A DNA stretch of 64,000 nucleotides from Dactylosporangium siamense (GTDB taxonomy: Bacteria; Actinomycetota; Actinomycetes; Mycobacteriales; Micromonosporaceae): assembly GCF_016862795.1 (NCBI RefSeq), contig NZ_BONQ01000120.1, forward strand, positions 1 to 64,000, in the 5' to 3' direction. Positions 24,555-32,127 of this stretch are shown in pieces. Made by a program: the position numbers and the translations under genes. The notes beneath the pieces are model-generated. The model was given only the letters and a program-made list of their open reading frames with translations, did not search any database and was not told the DNA's origin. How positions within the stretch are numbered: the stretch's first letter is position 1; every line of letters begins with the position of its first letter.

Positions 24555-24565
24555 ACCAGGAGAAG

Positions 24566-25453
24566 CTACGCCTCCAGGTCGCGCCGGATCTCCTCGAGGA
24601 CCTTGGAGGTCTCCGTCGGCGGCCGTGCCTCGACGCAGAGCCGCTCCATGGCTTCGGCGTAGAGGTCGACGTCGTCGCGCTTGTCGAGGTACAGGGCGCT
24701 GGTGAGCTGCTCGATGTAGACGACGTCGGGCAGGTCCTGGTCGGGGAAGCGCAGGATGGTGAACGCGCCGCCGGCCGCCGCGTGGCCGCCCGCGTTGAAC
24801 GGGATGACCTGCAGCCGCACGTTGGGCAGGGTGTTGGCCTCCAGGAGGGCGTCGACCTGGCCGCGCATGATGTCGATGCCGCCGATCGGCCGGCGCAGCG
24901 CGGCCTCGTCGACGACGACCCACAGCTTGGGCGCGTCGGGACGGGTCAGCACCTGCTGGCGGGCCATCCGCAGCTCGACCCGGCGGTCGATCTCGTCGGC
25001 CTTGGCCCGGCCGTGGCCGAGCAGGACGACGGCGCGCGCATACTCCTTGGTCTGCAGCAGGCCGGGGACGAACTGGACCTCATACGTGCGGATGAGGGCC
25101 GCGGCGGCCTCGAGGCCGAGGTAGGACTGGAACCAGTTGGGCAGCACGTCGCCGAAGCGGTGCCACCAGCCGGGGTTGTTGGCGTCGCGGGCGAGGGCGA
25201 GCAGCCGGGTGCGTTCCTCGTCGTCGTCGAGGCCGTAGAGGGTGAGCAGGTCGGCGACGTCGCGCTCCTTGAAGCCGACGCGGCCGAGCTCCATCCGGCT
25301 GATCTTCGACTCGGAGGAGCGGATCTCCCAACCCGCGTCCTCGCGGGTCACCCCCTGCGCCTCGCGAAGCCGGCGCAGATGGGCGCCCAGCAGCATCCGA
25401 AGGACCGTGGGGCCTCCGGACGCGCCACCCTCAGGAGTTCCGGTCGTCACCAC
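24566..25453 (-). CDS. XRE-family regulator with DUF5753 domain
   Basis: A 295-residue regulator of the large actinobacterial DUF5753 group. The N-terminal HTH is LGAHLRRLREAQGVTREDAGWEIRSSESKISRMELGR. The DUF5753 part includes WFQSYLGLEAAAALIRTYEVQFVPGLLQTKEYARAV, RRPIGG and VRLQVIPFNAGGHAA. These proteins usually work with a small DUF397 protein, as here (next gene upstream on the same strand), and influence development or secondary metabolism in Streptomyces. Start is GTG 25453, or the adjacent GTG, after GGAGG. Confidence 0.88.
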   Translation of the reverse strand: MVTTGTPEGGASGGPTVLRMLLGAHLRRLREAQGVTREDAGWEIRSSESKISRMELGRVGFKERDVADLLTLYGLDDDEERTRLLALARDANNPGWWHRFGDVLPNWFQSYLGLEAAAALIRTYEVQFVPGLLQTKEYARAVVLLGHGRAKADEIDRRVELRMARQQVLTRPDAPKLWVVVDEAALRRPIGGIDIMRGQVDALLEANTLPNVRLQVIPFNAGGHAAAGGAFTILRFPDQDLPDVVYIEQLTSALYLDKRDDVDLYAEAMERLCVEARPPTETSKVLEEIRRDLEA

Positions 25454-25595
25454 TGCCTCCGAGTTCCTGCACGCCGTCTCCGTCGCTCCGCCTCATCGAG
25501 CGACCGCGAGCCGGAGTAAGCATGCCATGACCCGACAGTAAGCGGGAGTGGGCTCGCGTCGATCCGGCGGTATCGCTGCAAGCGAGCCCACAGCC

Positions 25596-25850
25596 TCAGT
25601 GGTTGCGGTCCAGAAGGTTGTCGAAGTCGCCGTCGCGGGCGCCGGCGATGAAGGCGGCGATCTCGTCGTAGGTGTATATGAGCGCGGGCCCCTCAGGGTC
25701 GCGCGAGTTGCGCATCGCGAATCCGGCCCCGTCGGGCAGTGGGGCCAGCTCCACACAGTTGCCGCTGGGGTTGCTGCGACGGCTCTTCTGCCAGGGCACG
25801 CCCGGCAGGTCGCCGGCCGGCATCCCGTTGTACGTCTGCTCCATGGACAT
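25596..25850 (-). CDS. DUF397 protein
   Basis: An 84-residue DUF397 protein, the usual partner of DUF5753 XRE regulators. It contains the family core WQKSRRSNPSGNCVELAPLPDGAGFAMRNSRDPEGPALIYT with the invariant S-x-x-S-x-x-x-x-x-C-V-E pattern and ends FIAGARDGDFDNL. The start is ATG 25850 (AGAGAG upstream) or ATG 25844. It is first in the pair, 142 bp ahead of the XRE gene. It is presumed to modulate the regulator; the mechanism is not known from sequence. Confidence 0.88.
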   Translation of the reverse strand: MSMEQTYNGMPAGDLPGVPWQKSRRSNPSGNCVELAPLPDGAGFAMRNSRDPEGPALIYTYDEIAAFIAGARDGDFDNLLDRNH

Positions 25851-25902
25851 CTCTCTGCAACATGTAGTTGAAAGTTTGCCGAGAATCGGCGTCTGCACGT
25901 GC

Positions 25903-25979
25903 ATCGGCTCTTGCGTATGCAGCCGATAACGCGCATGCTAGCGCATGTGCGAATGTGCGGGGACGCTCACAATTTGTGA
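25903..25979. promoter_or_regulatory. Symmetric elements between DUF397 and GGDEF genes
   Basis: Two elements stand out in the 197-bp divergent gap. ATCGGCT (25903-25909) and AGCCGAT (25921-25927) form a perfect 7-bp inverted repeat with an 11-bp spacer. TCACAATTTGTGA at 25967-25979 is a perfect 13-bp palindrome nearer the GGDEF gene. The region is clearly less GC-rich than its surroundings and rich in GCATG/GCACG words. Both are candidate regulator sites. Confidence 0.4.
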
Positions 25980-26047
25980 CTGAAACCGGACGTTCGCCCC
26001 CAAATGATCGGGTGGCTTCCCCAGCTACGATCTTGGAGGACGTGCGC

Positions 26048-26704
26048 ATGGACCCTCTTGCCTTCCTGGCCGGTGCGGCCGCGGCGGCTGGAGCGTGCGC
26101 GGCGTGGGTCATGCAGCGCCGGGTGTCCCAGCTGCAACGGCAGCTCACCGCGGAGCGGCACGCCGCCAGCCATGACGCGTTGACCGGTCTGCCCAACCGG
26201 CGGGCCTTCTACCAGCGCGGCGCCGAGCTCGTCGCGGACGTGCAGGCGTTTCCCCTGGTCGCGGTCGTCCTGGACGTCGACGGCTTCAAACAGATCAACG
26301 ATGCGTGGGGCCACTCCGCCGGCGACGAGGTCCTGGTGACCATCGCGCGCCGGTTCTCCGCCTGCGCGGGCCGCGGCATCGTGGCCAGACTCGGCGGCGA
26401 CGAGTTCGCCGGCCTCCTCGCCGGGCGGGACGGGGGCCCCGACGAACAGGCCGCTCAGCTCGCCGACCTCCTAGCCGCGCCGATGCGGCTCTGCGGTCAG
26501 GTGGTGTCGGTCAGCACGTCGGTCGGGCTCGTCCCGGTCGAGCCCAGCGCGCACCTCGCCGATGCGGTGCACCGGGCCGACGCCGCCATGTACCGCGCCA
26601 AGCACCACAGCCAGCGCCGCCGCCCCCACCTGGCGGCGCACCAGCACGTCCTGCACACCTCGCTCCGCATCGCCAAACCCGCCCACCCCACATCGGCGAC
26701 CTGA
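26048..26704 (+). CDS. Membrane-anchored diguanylate cyclase (GGDEF)
   Basis: A 218-residue enzyme predicted to make cyclic di-GMP from two GTP. One N-terminal membrane segment (AFLAGAAAAAGACAAWVMQ) is followed by a short linker and the GGDEF domain: DALTGLPNRRAFYQRG, VVLDVDGFKQINDAWGHSAGDEVL, and an intact active site RLGGDEFAGLL. The RxxD inhibitory site normally 5 residues before GGDEF is absent (ACAGRGIVARL), so product inhibition is unlikely. ATG 26048 follows GGAGG. There is no sensory domain. Two mini-proteins follow on the same strand. Confidence 0.9.
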   Translation: MDPLAFLAGAAAAAGACAAWVMQRRVSQLQRQLTAERHAASHDALTGLPNRRAFYQRGAELVADVQAFPLVAVVLDVDGFKQINDAWGHSAGDEVLVTIARRFSACAGRGIVARLGGDEFAGLLAGRDGGPDEQAAQLADLLAAPMRLCGQVVSVSTSVGLVPVEPSAHLADAVHRADAAMYRAKHHSQRRRPHLAAHQHVLHTSLRIAKPAHPTSAT

Positions 26705-26719
26705 CAAGGACCCCCCGCG

Positions 26720-26923
26720 ATGGACCTCAAAGAGCTCGTCCGCCAGCGCCGCCGCCACCAGCCCCGTCCCAAGAGCTGGCTGGCCGCCAAACTCCACCGC
26801 GGCGAGCAGTGCCGCGACTGCCACCAGCCGTGGCCGTGCGACCAGTACGTGGCCGCCCGCAACTCCGTGCTCGTCTACGCGCTGCGACGCCTCGAGCTCG
26901 CCCGGCCCGGGAGTCTTGGGTGA
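26720..26923 (+). CDS. PWPC-motif mini-protein 1 (67 aa)
   Basis: A basic 67-residue protein starting 15 nt after the cyclase stop. Its centre reads EQCRDCHQPWPCDQYVAARN: a CxxC, then PWPC, which could hold one zinc ion. The N-terminus is Arg/Lys-rich (KELVRQRRRHQPRPKSW). Its stop overlaps the next start as GTGA, and the next protein has the same motif. I know such CxxCxxPWPC proteins only as hypothetical actinobacterial ORFs and cannot assign a function. Confidence 0.7.
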   Translation: MDLKELVRQRRRHQPRPKSWLAAKLHRGEQCRDCHQPWPCDQYVAARNSVLVYALRRLELARPGSLG

Positions 26924-27321
26924 CGATCGCGCACATCCCGGCCCGGCCGACCTGGCTGTGCACGGGATGCCGCGAGCCGTGGCCCTGCGCCGCGAAGCGG
27001 GAGCAGCTCGTCGCGGAGCACGGCGACAGCCCCGCCGCCCTGCGCACCATGATGGCGCTGCGGGTCGCCGACGCTGCCGAGGACCTGCGCCAGCTCGGCG
27101 CCGACCAGCTCTGGGCCCGGTTCCTGGGCTGGCTGCCGGCACCCGGGCAGGGTCCCGTGATCCGCTGGGTCGCGAACCCGCCGCTCGGCGGGCACCGCAT
27201 ACCCGTGCCGGTCAGGGAGCAGATCGACCCGCGGGGTCCGGCACTGCGAGTGCCGCCAGCACCGGAAAGTGGTCCGACGCGGACGCAGTCCCGCCGCCGG
27301 TCAGCACACGGCACGACGTGA
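26920..27321 (+). CDS. PWPC-motif protein 2 (133 aa)
   Basis: GTG 26920 overlaps the previous stop (GTGA). The N-terminus reads PTWLCTGCREPWPCAAKREQLV, the same CxxCxxPWPC box as the upstream mini-protein. The next ~60 residues are helical (ALRTMMALRVADAAEDLRQLGADQLWARFLGWLP) and end RIPVPVREQIDPRG. The last ~37 residues run antisense to the 3' end of the EEP gene and look compositionally poor, so the functional part may be the first ~95 residues. Function unknown. Confidence 0.65.
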   Translation: MTIAHIPARPTWLCTGCREPWPCAAKREQLVAEHGDSPAALRTMMALRVADAAEDLRQLGADQLWARFLGWLPAPGQGPVIRWVANPPLGGHRIPVPVREQIDPRGPALRVPPAPESGPTRTQSRRRSAHGTT

Positions 27322-27973
27322 AGTCCCCGGCCACCGCCGGCGACGCCAGGATGTAGTCCAGCCGCGACCGGACGAACTCCCCGCCGCCGAGCGCGGTCGG
27401 CACCGTCCAGCCCTCCCCCGTGCCCACCACGCGGAACACGTCGACGAGTCCGCGGCGGGCGAGCAGCGCCATCGCCCGCGTGTCCGGGCCGCCCCGGCCG
27501 AACCAGCGCCGGTGCCGCCGATGGACCTCACCGTAGGGCGTCCAGGGGTCGAGGGAGTTGAAGTCCCCCATCAGCACGACCCGCTCCCGCCGGGCCGCGA
27601 ACGCCGCCAGCCGGCGCGCCTCGTACAGACGGATGAAGCCCCAGTAGGGGAACAGGTGCGTGCTGATCACCGTCAGCGGGCCGCCGTCGACATCCAGCTC
27701 GACCCACGCCGCGCCGTGATGGAACAGCCCCGGCACCGTGCCCCGCCGCAGGATCCGCAGGTGCGGTGCGACCAGCAGGCCGACCGGCTGTCCGGTCCTC
27801 GGCGGCGCCACGTGCAGGCGCATCCCGGTCCGTCGCGCCAGTGGCGGGTCGCCGCGCAGCTCCTGCACCGCGGCCACATCCGGCGCGGCGGCATCGACGA
27901 CCGTGCAGACCGCGTCCAGCCGGCCCCCGTTGGCGCCGTTCAGGATGTTGTACGTGAGCAGTGTCAACGACAT
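27212..27973 (-). CDS. Endonuclease/exonuclease/phosphatase family protein
   Basis: A 253-residue EEP-superfamily hydrolase (DNase I/AP-endonuclease/sphingomyelinase fold). It has TLLTYNILNG (N), AAVQELRG (metal-binding Glu), VISTHLFPYWG, VVLMGDFNSLDPWTPYGE (catalytic D-x-N) and the C-terminal SRLDYILAS with ASDHFPVLAAL (D-H), so the active site looks complete. The true substrate (phosphodiester, lipid or nucleic acid) is not visible. ATG 27973 lies 11 bp from the start of the divergent M20 gene. The 3' end overlaps the convergent PWPC gene by 110 bp. Confidence 0.88.
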   Translation of the reverse strand: MSLTLLTYNILNGANGGRLDAVCTVVDAAAPDVAAVQELRGDPPLARRTGMRLHVAPPRTGQPVGLLVAPHLRILRRGTVPGLFHHGAAWVELDVDGGPLTVISTHLFPYWGFIRLYEARRLAAFAARRERVVLMGDFNSLDPWTPYGEVHRRHRRWFGRGGPDTRAMALLARRGLVDVFRVVGTGEGWTVPTALGGGEFVRSRLDYILASPAVAGDFTSCRVLTGGGTASASDHFPVLAALAVPDPAGRSAP

Positions 27974-27984
27974 ACATTGCCCGG

Positions 27985-29253
27985 ATGGACGTCCACAACG
28001 CTCTCCTCAGCTCCCACGACGAGACCATCGGCACGCTCGTCGACCTGATCCGCGTACCCAGTGTGGGTGGCACGCAAGCGGAAGGCGAGATCGTGCGGCA
28101 CGTCGCCGGTCTGCTCGCGGCGGAGGGCGTCGAGACCGACCTGTGGCAGATCCCGGTCGCCGACCTCGCCGCCCGCCCCGACTTCCCCGGCATGGAGGTC
28201 GAGCGGACCGAGGCGTGGGGCCTGGTCGCCCGCCTGCCCGGCACCGGCGGCGGCCGGACGCTCATGCTCAACGGGCATCTGGACGTGGTGCCGCCGGGCG
28301 ACCTGTCGACCTGGTCCGACGACCCGTACTCGGGGCGGATCGAGGACGGGCACGTCTACGGCCGTGGCGCCTGCGACATGAAGGGCGGCTTCGTCGCGGC
28401 CCTGGCGGCGCTGCTCGCGCTGCACCGCAGCGGCACCCGCCTGCCGGGCGACCTCCTGCTCGCGGCGGTCGTCGGTGAGGAGGACGGCGGCCTCGGCACC
28501 TACGCGACCCTCGATCGCGGCTGGCGCGCCGACGCCTGCGTGATCACCGAGCCGACCGAGCTCAACGTCCTGGCCGCGAACGGCGGCGCGCTCACGTTCC
28601 GGCTGCGCGTGCCGGGCCTGGCCGCGCACGCGTGCGCGCGCACCAGCGGGGTCAGCGCGGTGGAGAAGTTCCAGCTCATCTTCCCCGTGCTGCGGGCCCT
28701 GGAGGCGTCCCGCAACCGGGTCGTCGACCCCATGATGGCGCGCTGGGACATCGCGTATCCCCTGGAGATCGGCACCGTTCGGGCCGGCGACTGGGCCTCG
28801 ACGGTCCCCGACCTGCTGGTCGCCGAGGGACGGTTCGGGGTCGCCCTGGACGAGCCGGTGGAGGAGGCCCGCGCGGCGTTCGAGCGGACGGTCGCGGAGG
28901 CGTGCGCCGGCGACCCGTGGCTGAAGGAGCACCCGGTGACGGTCGAGTGGTGGGGCGGGCAGTTCGCCTCCGGCCGCTGCCCCGACGGCACCGACCTGGT
29001 CCGGCGGGTCCAGGCCGCCGACGTCGCGGTCAACGGCGGGCCGCCGCCGTCGGTCGTCGGCGCGCCGTACGGCTCCGACCTTCGGCTGCTGACCGCCATC
29101 GGCGGCATCCCGACGGTGCAGTACGGCCCGGGCGTGGGCTACGGGCACTGCCCCGACGAGCGGGTGTCGATCGCGCAGGTCCACGCGTGCTCGGCGGCGC
29201 TGGTGAACCTGGCGCTGGGTTTTTCGGCGGAAGGCATTGACCAAGAGTTGTAA
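27985..29253 (+). CDS. M20-family (ArgE/DapE-like) metallohydrolase
   Basis: A 422-residue cytosolic amidohydrolase of the M20 family. The di-zinc ligands can be followed: LNGHLDVVPPGD (His, Asp), YGRGACDMKGGF (bridging Asp), VVGEEDGGLGT (catalytic Glu and ligand Glu), CVITEPTEL and VGYGHCPDERV (last His). This set fits acetylornithine/succinyl-diaminopimelate deacylase-like enzymes; substrate not assigned. ATG 27985 has no Shine-Dalgarno and TACATT lies 6 nt upstream, so it is probably leaderless. The -35 TTGTAC lies inside the divergent EEP gene. Confidence 0.9.
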   Translation: MDVHNALLSSHDETIGTLVDLIRVPSVGGTQAEGEIVRHVAGLLAAEGVETDLWQIPVADLAARPDFPGMEVERTEAWGLVARLPGTGGGRTLMLNGHLDVVPPGDLSTWSDDPYSGRIEDGHVYGRGACDMKGGFVAALAALLALHRSGTRLPGDLLLAAVVGEEDGGLGTYATLDRGWRADACVITEPTELNVLAANGGALTFRLRVPGLAAHACARTSGVSAVEKFQLIFPVLRALEASRNRVVDPMMARWDIAYPLEIGTVRAGDWASTVPDLLVAEGRFGVALDEPVEEARAAFERTVAEACAGDPWLKEHPVTVEWWGGQFASGRCPDGTDLVRRVQAADVAVNGGPPPSVVGAPYGSDLRLLTAIGGIPTVQYGPGVGYGHCPDERVSIAQVHACSAALVNLALGFSAEGIDQEL

Positions 29254-29264
29254 AGACTGTTTAC
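29250..29264. promoter_or_regulatory. Inverted repeat after M20 and before the CBM2 gene
   Basis: GTAAA-N5-TTTAC is a perfect inverted repeat that includes the M20 stop codon (TAA, 29251-29253) and lies 38 bp before the secreted CBM2 gene. The AT-rich composition stands out. It is a candidate operator for the downstream gene. Confidence 0.35.
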
Positions 29265-29301
29265 TAATCACCCAACGGGCGCTGCGACGTTAGGGTGATC
29301 G

Positions 29302-30789
29302 ATGCGTATCTCGCGCACGTTCCTGCTGGCCGGGACCGCCGGCGCGGCGATCCTGCTGGTCGCGCCCCTGGCCGCGGCTGCCGCGTCGGCGGCACTGACG
29401 GCCACGTTCGCACAGACGTCGGTGTGGGGCAGCGGATACGGCGCCGAGTTCGCCGTCACCAACCGGGGCGACGCGGCTGCTTCCGCCTGGGTGGTCGAGT
29501 TCGACCTGCCGGCCGGCGCGGCGGTCAGCAGCTCCTGGGACTCCACCCGCACCAGCACCGGGCAGCACCACCGGTTCGCCAACGCGTCCTGGAACGGCAC
29601 GGTCACCGTCGGCGCGACGGTCCGCTTCGGGTTCAACGTCAGCGGCACCGGGACGCCCGTGAACTGCACGGTCAACGGGTTGCCGTGCGCCGGCGGCCCT
29701 GCCCCGTCCCCGTCCCGCTCCTCGTCCTCCCCATCGTCCTCACCTTCACCGTCGTCCTCGCCGTCACCTTCGTCCTCGCCGTCACCGTCGTCCTCGCCTT
29801 CGCCGTCCGCGCCGCCTCCCAGTGGGTCCACTGTGGACGTCTCGACGGCGGCGCAGCTGCAGGCCGCCGTGGCGGGTGCCCGGCCGGGCCAGACGATCCG
29901 GCTGGCGCCCGGCGTCTACGACGGCTCGTTCATCGGCACCACCCCGGGCACCGCCGCCGCGCCGATCACGGTCACCGGGCCGCGCACCGCGGTCCTGACC
30001 AACCCCACCAGCGCCGGCAGCGGCCCGTCGTGCCCCACCCCGACGCCCGGCTGGGACCCCGGCTACGGCTTCTGGCTCGCCGGCGCGCCCTACTGGAACC
30101 TCACGGGCTTCACCGTCGCCGACGCCAAGAAGGGCGTCGTGCTCGACGACTCGCCGCACGTGACGATCGACGGCCTCTACGTGCACCACATCGGCGACGA
30201 AGGTGTCCACTTCAGACGGTCCTCATCGGACGGTGTGATCCGCAACTCGACGGTCGAGTACACCGGCACGGCGCAACCCGCGTACGGCGAGGGCGTCTAC
30301 CTCGGATCCGCGAACTCGAACTGGGCCTGCCACGGCAACAGCGGCGGCGTCGACCGCTCCGACCGGGTGCAGGTGCTGAACAACCACATCGGCCCGTATG
30401 TGGCGGCGGAGCACATCGACGTCAAGGAAGGCACCGTCGACGGCGTCATCCGCGGCAACACCTTCGACGGTCGCGGCATCGCCGGCCAGAACTCCGCCGA
30501 CTCCTGGGTCGACGTGAAGGGCACCGGCTACCTGATCCAGGGCAACACCGGCACGTTCGCCACGCCGGGGACCTTCGCCAACGGATACGAGACGCACAAC
30601 CCCGTCGCCGGCTCGGGCTGCGGCAACGTGTGGCGGGACAACGTGTCCGACCTCGGCGGCGTGGGCCGCTACGCGATCAACGTGACGTCGACGTCGAAAT
30701 GCGACGAGCTCCTCAACGTCGTCTACACCTCCAACAGCGTCACGAACGCCACCGGAGGATTGACGAACATCAGTCCCACAAGCGGCTGA
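29302..30789 (+). CDS. Secreted CBM2 / right-handed beta-helix protein
   Basis: A 495-residue exported polysaccharide-active protein. The signal peptide (MRISRTFLLAGTAGAAILLVAPLAAAAA) is followed by a CBM2 cellulose/chitin-binding module (VWGSGYGAEFAVTNRGDAAASAWVVEFDLPAG, SSWDSTR, NASWNGTV, FGFNVSGTGTPVNCTVNG). A Ser/Pro linker encoded by tandem 18-bp repeats (about 29705-29815) comes next, then a parallel beta-helix domain (STAAQLQAAVAGARPGQTIRLAPGVYDG, HVTIDGLYVHHIGDEGVHF, HIDVKEGTVDGVIRGNTFDG). The last is typical of pectate-lyase-like folds. Probably a plant or fungal cell-wall enzyme; exact activity not assignable. TAGGGT 5 nt before the ATG suggests a leaderless start. Confidence 0.88.
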   Translation: MRISRTFLLAGTAGAAILLVAPLAAAAASAALTATFAQTSVWGSGYGAEFAVTNRGDAAASAWVVEFDLPAGAAVSSSWDSTRTSTGQHHRFANASWNGTVTVGATVRFGFNVSGTGTPVNCTVNGLPCAGGPAPSPSRSSSSPSSSPSPSSSPSPSSSPSPSSSPSPSAPPPSGSTVDVSTAAQLQAAVAGARPGQTIRLAPGVYDGSFIGTTPGTAAAPITVTGPRTAVLTNPTSAGSGPSCPTPTPGWDPGYGFWLAGAPYWNLTGFTVADAKKGVVLDDSPHVTIDGLYVHHIGDEGVHFRRSSSDGVIRNSTVEYTGTAQPAYGEGVYLGSANSNWACHGNSGGVDRSDRVQVLNNHIGPYVAAEHIDVKEGTVDGVIRGNTFDGRGIAGQNSADSWVDVKGTGYLIQGNTGTFATPGTFANGYETHNPVAGSGCGNVWRDNVSDLGGVGRYAINVTSTSKCDELLNVVYTSNSVTNATGGLTNISPTSG

Positions 30790-30802
30790 CCGATCGGTCG
30801 AT

Positions 30803-30812
30803 GGTATATACC
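30803..30812. promoter_or_regulatory. Candidate PadR operator
   Basis: GGTATATACC, a perfect 10-bp palindrome in an AT-rich patch, lies about 12 bp upstream of the -10 TATAGT (30824-30829) of the padR-type gene, in the -35 region. PadR proteins commonly repress themselves at such short palindromes. Confidence 0.5.
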
Positions 30813-30836
30813 GATGATTTGAATATAGTGATGGAC

Positions 30837-31181
30837 ATGACTGGCGTACCGTTACGTGAACCGACGTTCCTCGTGCTGACCGCCCTCGCGGCCGAACCGC
30901 AGCACGGCTACAGCGTCCTGGAGGACGTGCGGCGCATCTCCGACAACCGCGTCCGCCTGCAGGCCGGCACGCTCTACGGCATCCTCGACCGGCTCAGGGT
31001 CGACGGGCTGATCGAGGTCGACCGGGAGGAGGTCGTGGCGTCGCGGTTGCGGCGCTACTACCGGCTCACCGTCCCCGGGCGTGATCTGCTCAGCGCGGAG
31101 ACGGACCGGCTGCACCGCAATGCCGCGGCCGCGGATCGCCGGCTGCGGCAGCTCCGCCTCGCCACCGACACCGCCGCCTGA
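30837..31181 (+). CDS. PadR-family regulator
   Basis: A 114-residue PadR-type winged-helix repressor. TFLVLTALAAEPQHGYSVLEDVRRISDNRVRLQAGTLYGILDRLRVDGLIEVDRE contains the family H-G-Y and G-T-L-Y-x-x-L-x-R-L motifs, with RRYYRLTVPGRDLL at the end. ATG 30837 is preferred because TATAGT lies exactly 7 nt upstream; ATG 30831 in the same frame is too close. It has no adjacent membrane-protein partner, unlike the second PadR gene at 40.2 kb. Its target may be itself or the CBM2 gene. Confidence 0.88.
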   Translation: MTGVPLREPTFLVLTALAAEPQHGYSVLEDVRRISDNRVRLQAGTLYGILDRLRVDGLIEVDREEVVASRLRRYYRLTVPGRDLLSAETDRLHRNAAAADRRLRQLRLATDTAA

Positions 31182-31202
31182 CGGCTGGTCGCTCGTCGCG
31201 CT

Positions 31203-31226
31203 TCCTGGTCGTCCAGACGATCAGGA
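31203..31226. terminator. Hairpin between convergent PadR and MarR genes
   Basis: TCCTGGTCGTC and GACGATCAGGA pair over 11 positions (one G-T) with a 2-nt loop. It sits between convergent stops at 31181 and 31245 and so can end transcription from both sides. Confidence 0.6.
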
Positions 31227-31244
31227 GCCGCGAACCGCAACCCG

Positions 31245-31685
31245 TCAGCCGCTACTGATCCGCAGCAACGACTCCCGGAGCCGGGCCAGCTCGTCCACCC
31301 CGAGCAGCGCCGCGAAGTCGCCGTCGACCGCGGCCATCGCCGCCGGCGCATCGGCGAGGAACGCCGCACCCCGCCCGGTCAACGCCACGATCACCGCCCG
31401 CTGGTCGCGCGGGTCCTGACGACTGGAGACGTAGCCGGTCGCCTCGAGCTCCCTGACCAGGCGACCCGCCATCTGCCGGGTCATGCCCGCCTTCGCCGCC
31501 AGGTCCGTGATCCGGGTGCCCTCCGGGTCCAGGTTCGTGAGGACCGGCACGTGCCCGAGGCGGATCTCCCCATGCCCGCCGGCCTGCAGTTTTGCCAGGG
31601 ACGCCGCCTGGGCCCGCCGGTGCGCGTGCAGCAGCAGGCGGCCGAGCGGCATCGCCCGGAGCTCATCGGGCGTGAGATCGGACAT
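31245..31685 (-). CDS. MarR-family regulator
   Basis: A 146-residue MarR-type repressor. The HTH region GTRITDLAAKAGMTRQMAGRLVRELEATGYVSSRQDPRDQRAVIVALTGRG carries the wing signature (D-P-x-D-x-R) and the usual L-T-x-x-G ending. ATG 31685 has GGGG at about 7 nt. Its first codons lie inside one of two direct-repeat operator-like sites, so autorepression is likely. It diverges from a cupin gene across 70 bp, and the same sites overlap that promoter. Confidence 0.88.
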   Translation of the reverse strand: MSDLTPDELRAMPLGRLLLHAHRRAQAASLAKLQAGGHGEIRLGHVPVLTNLDPEGTRITDLAAKAGMTRQMAGRLVRELEATGYVSSRQDPRDQRAVIVALTGRGAAFLADAPAAMAAVDGDFAALLGVDELARLRESLLRISSG

Positions 31686-31721
31686 ACGAAACCCCGTTTA
31701 CAAAGTACGAAACCTGGTTTA
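31685..31721. promoter_or_regulatory. Two direct-repeat MarR operators
   Basis: TACGAAACCCCGTTTA (31685-31700) and TACGAAACCTGGTTTA (31706-31721) match at 14 of 16 positions and are 21 bp apart, two helical turns. Each is also an inverted repeat (AAAC...GTTT; the second is a perfect AAACC-T-GGTTT). They cover the marR start codon and the gap to the cupin gene. Confidence 0.7.
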
Positions 31722-31755
31722 GTTTTGGCGGCATCACGGAATGAGAGGACAGACA

Positions 31756-32127
31756 ATGAGTATCGTCCGTGCGGCCGACGCGCCGCGATTCGAGCTCGAC
31801 GGCTCCCAGTTCACGGTGTTCGCGGGGCCCAGCCACGGCTCCCGGCAGGTCTGTGCGTGGCGGCTGACCGTCGCCGCCGGCCACGAGTCGATGCCGCACA
31901 GCATCGACCGCGATGAGGTGTTCATGGTGCTGTCGGGGCGGCTGCGGGTCACGCCCGGCGGCGAGGTGCTCGGCGCCGGCGACTCGGTCGTCGTGCCGGC
32001 CGGCGAGCCGATCGCGGCGCACAACCCGGGCGCCGAGCCCGCCGAGGTGTACGTCACCGTCCCCGCCGGCTTCACCGCCTACCGGGCCGACGGCAGCGTG
32101 TTCGGCACCCCGCCCTGGGCGCTGTAA
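31756..32127 (+). CDS. Cupin-domain protein
   Basis: A 123-residue single cupin. The first motif is modified (VCAWRLTVAAGHESMPHSIDRDEVFMVLSGRLRV, keeping H...H...E) and the second reads GDSVVVPAGEPIAAHNPGAEPAEVYVTVP. A metal site is plausible. ATG 31756 follows GAGAGGA. Divergent MarR control suggests a response to a small organic compound. Its 3' end overlaps the convergent AraC-type gene by 49 bp. Confidence 0.85.
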   Translation: MSIVRAADAPRFELDGSQFTVFAGPSHGSRQVCAWRLTVAAGHESMPHSIDRDEVFMVLSGRLRVTPGGEVLGAGDSVVVPAGEPIAAHNPGAEPAEVYVTVPAGFTAYRADGSVFGTPPWAL

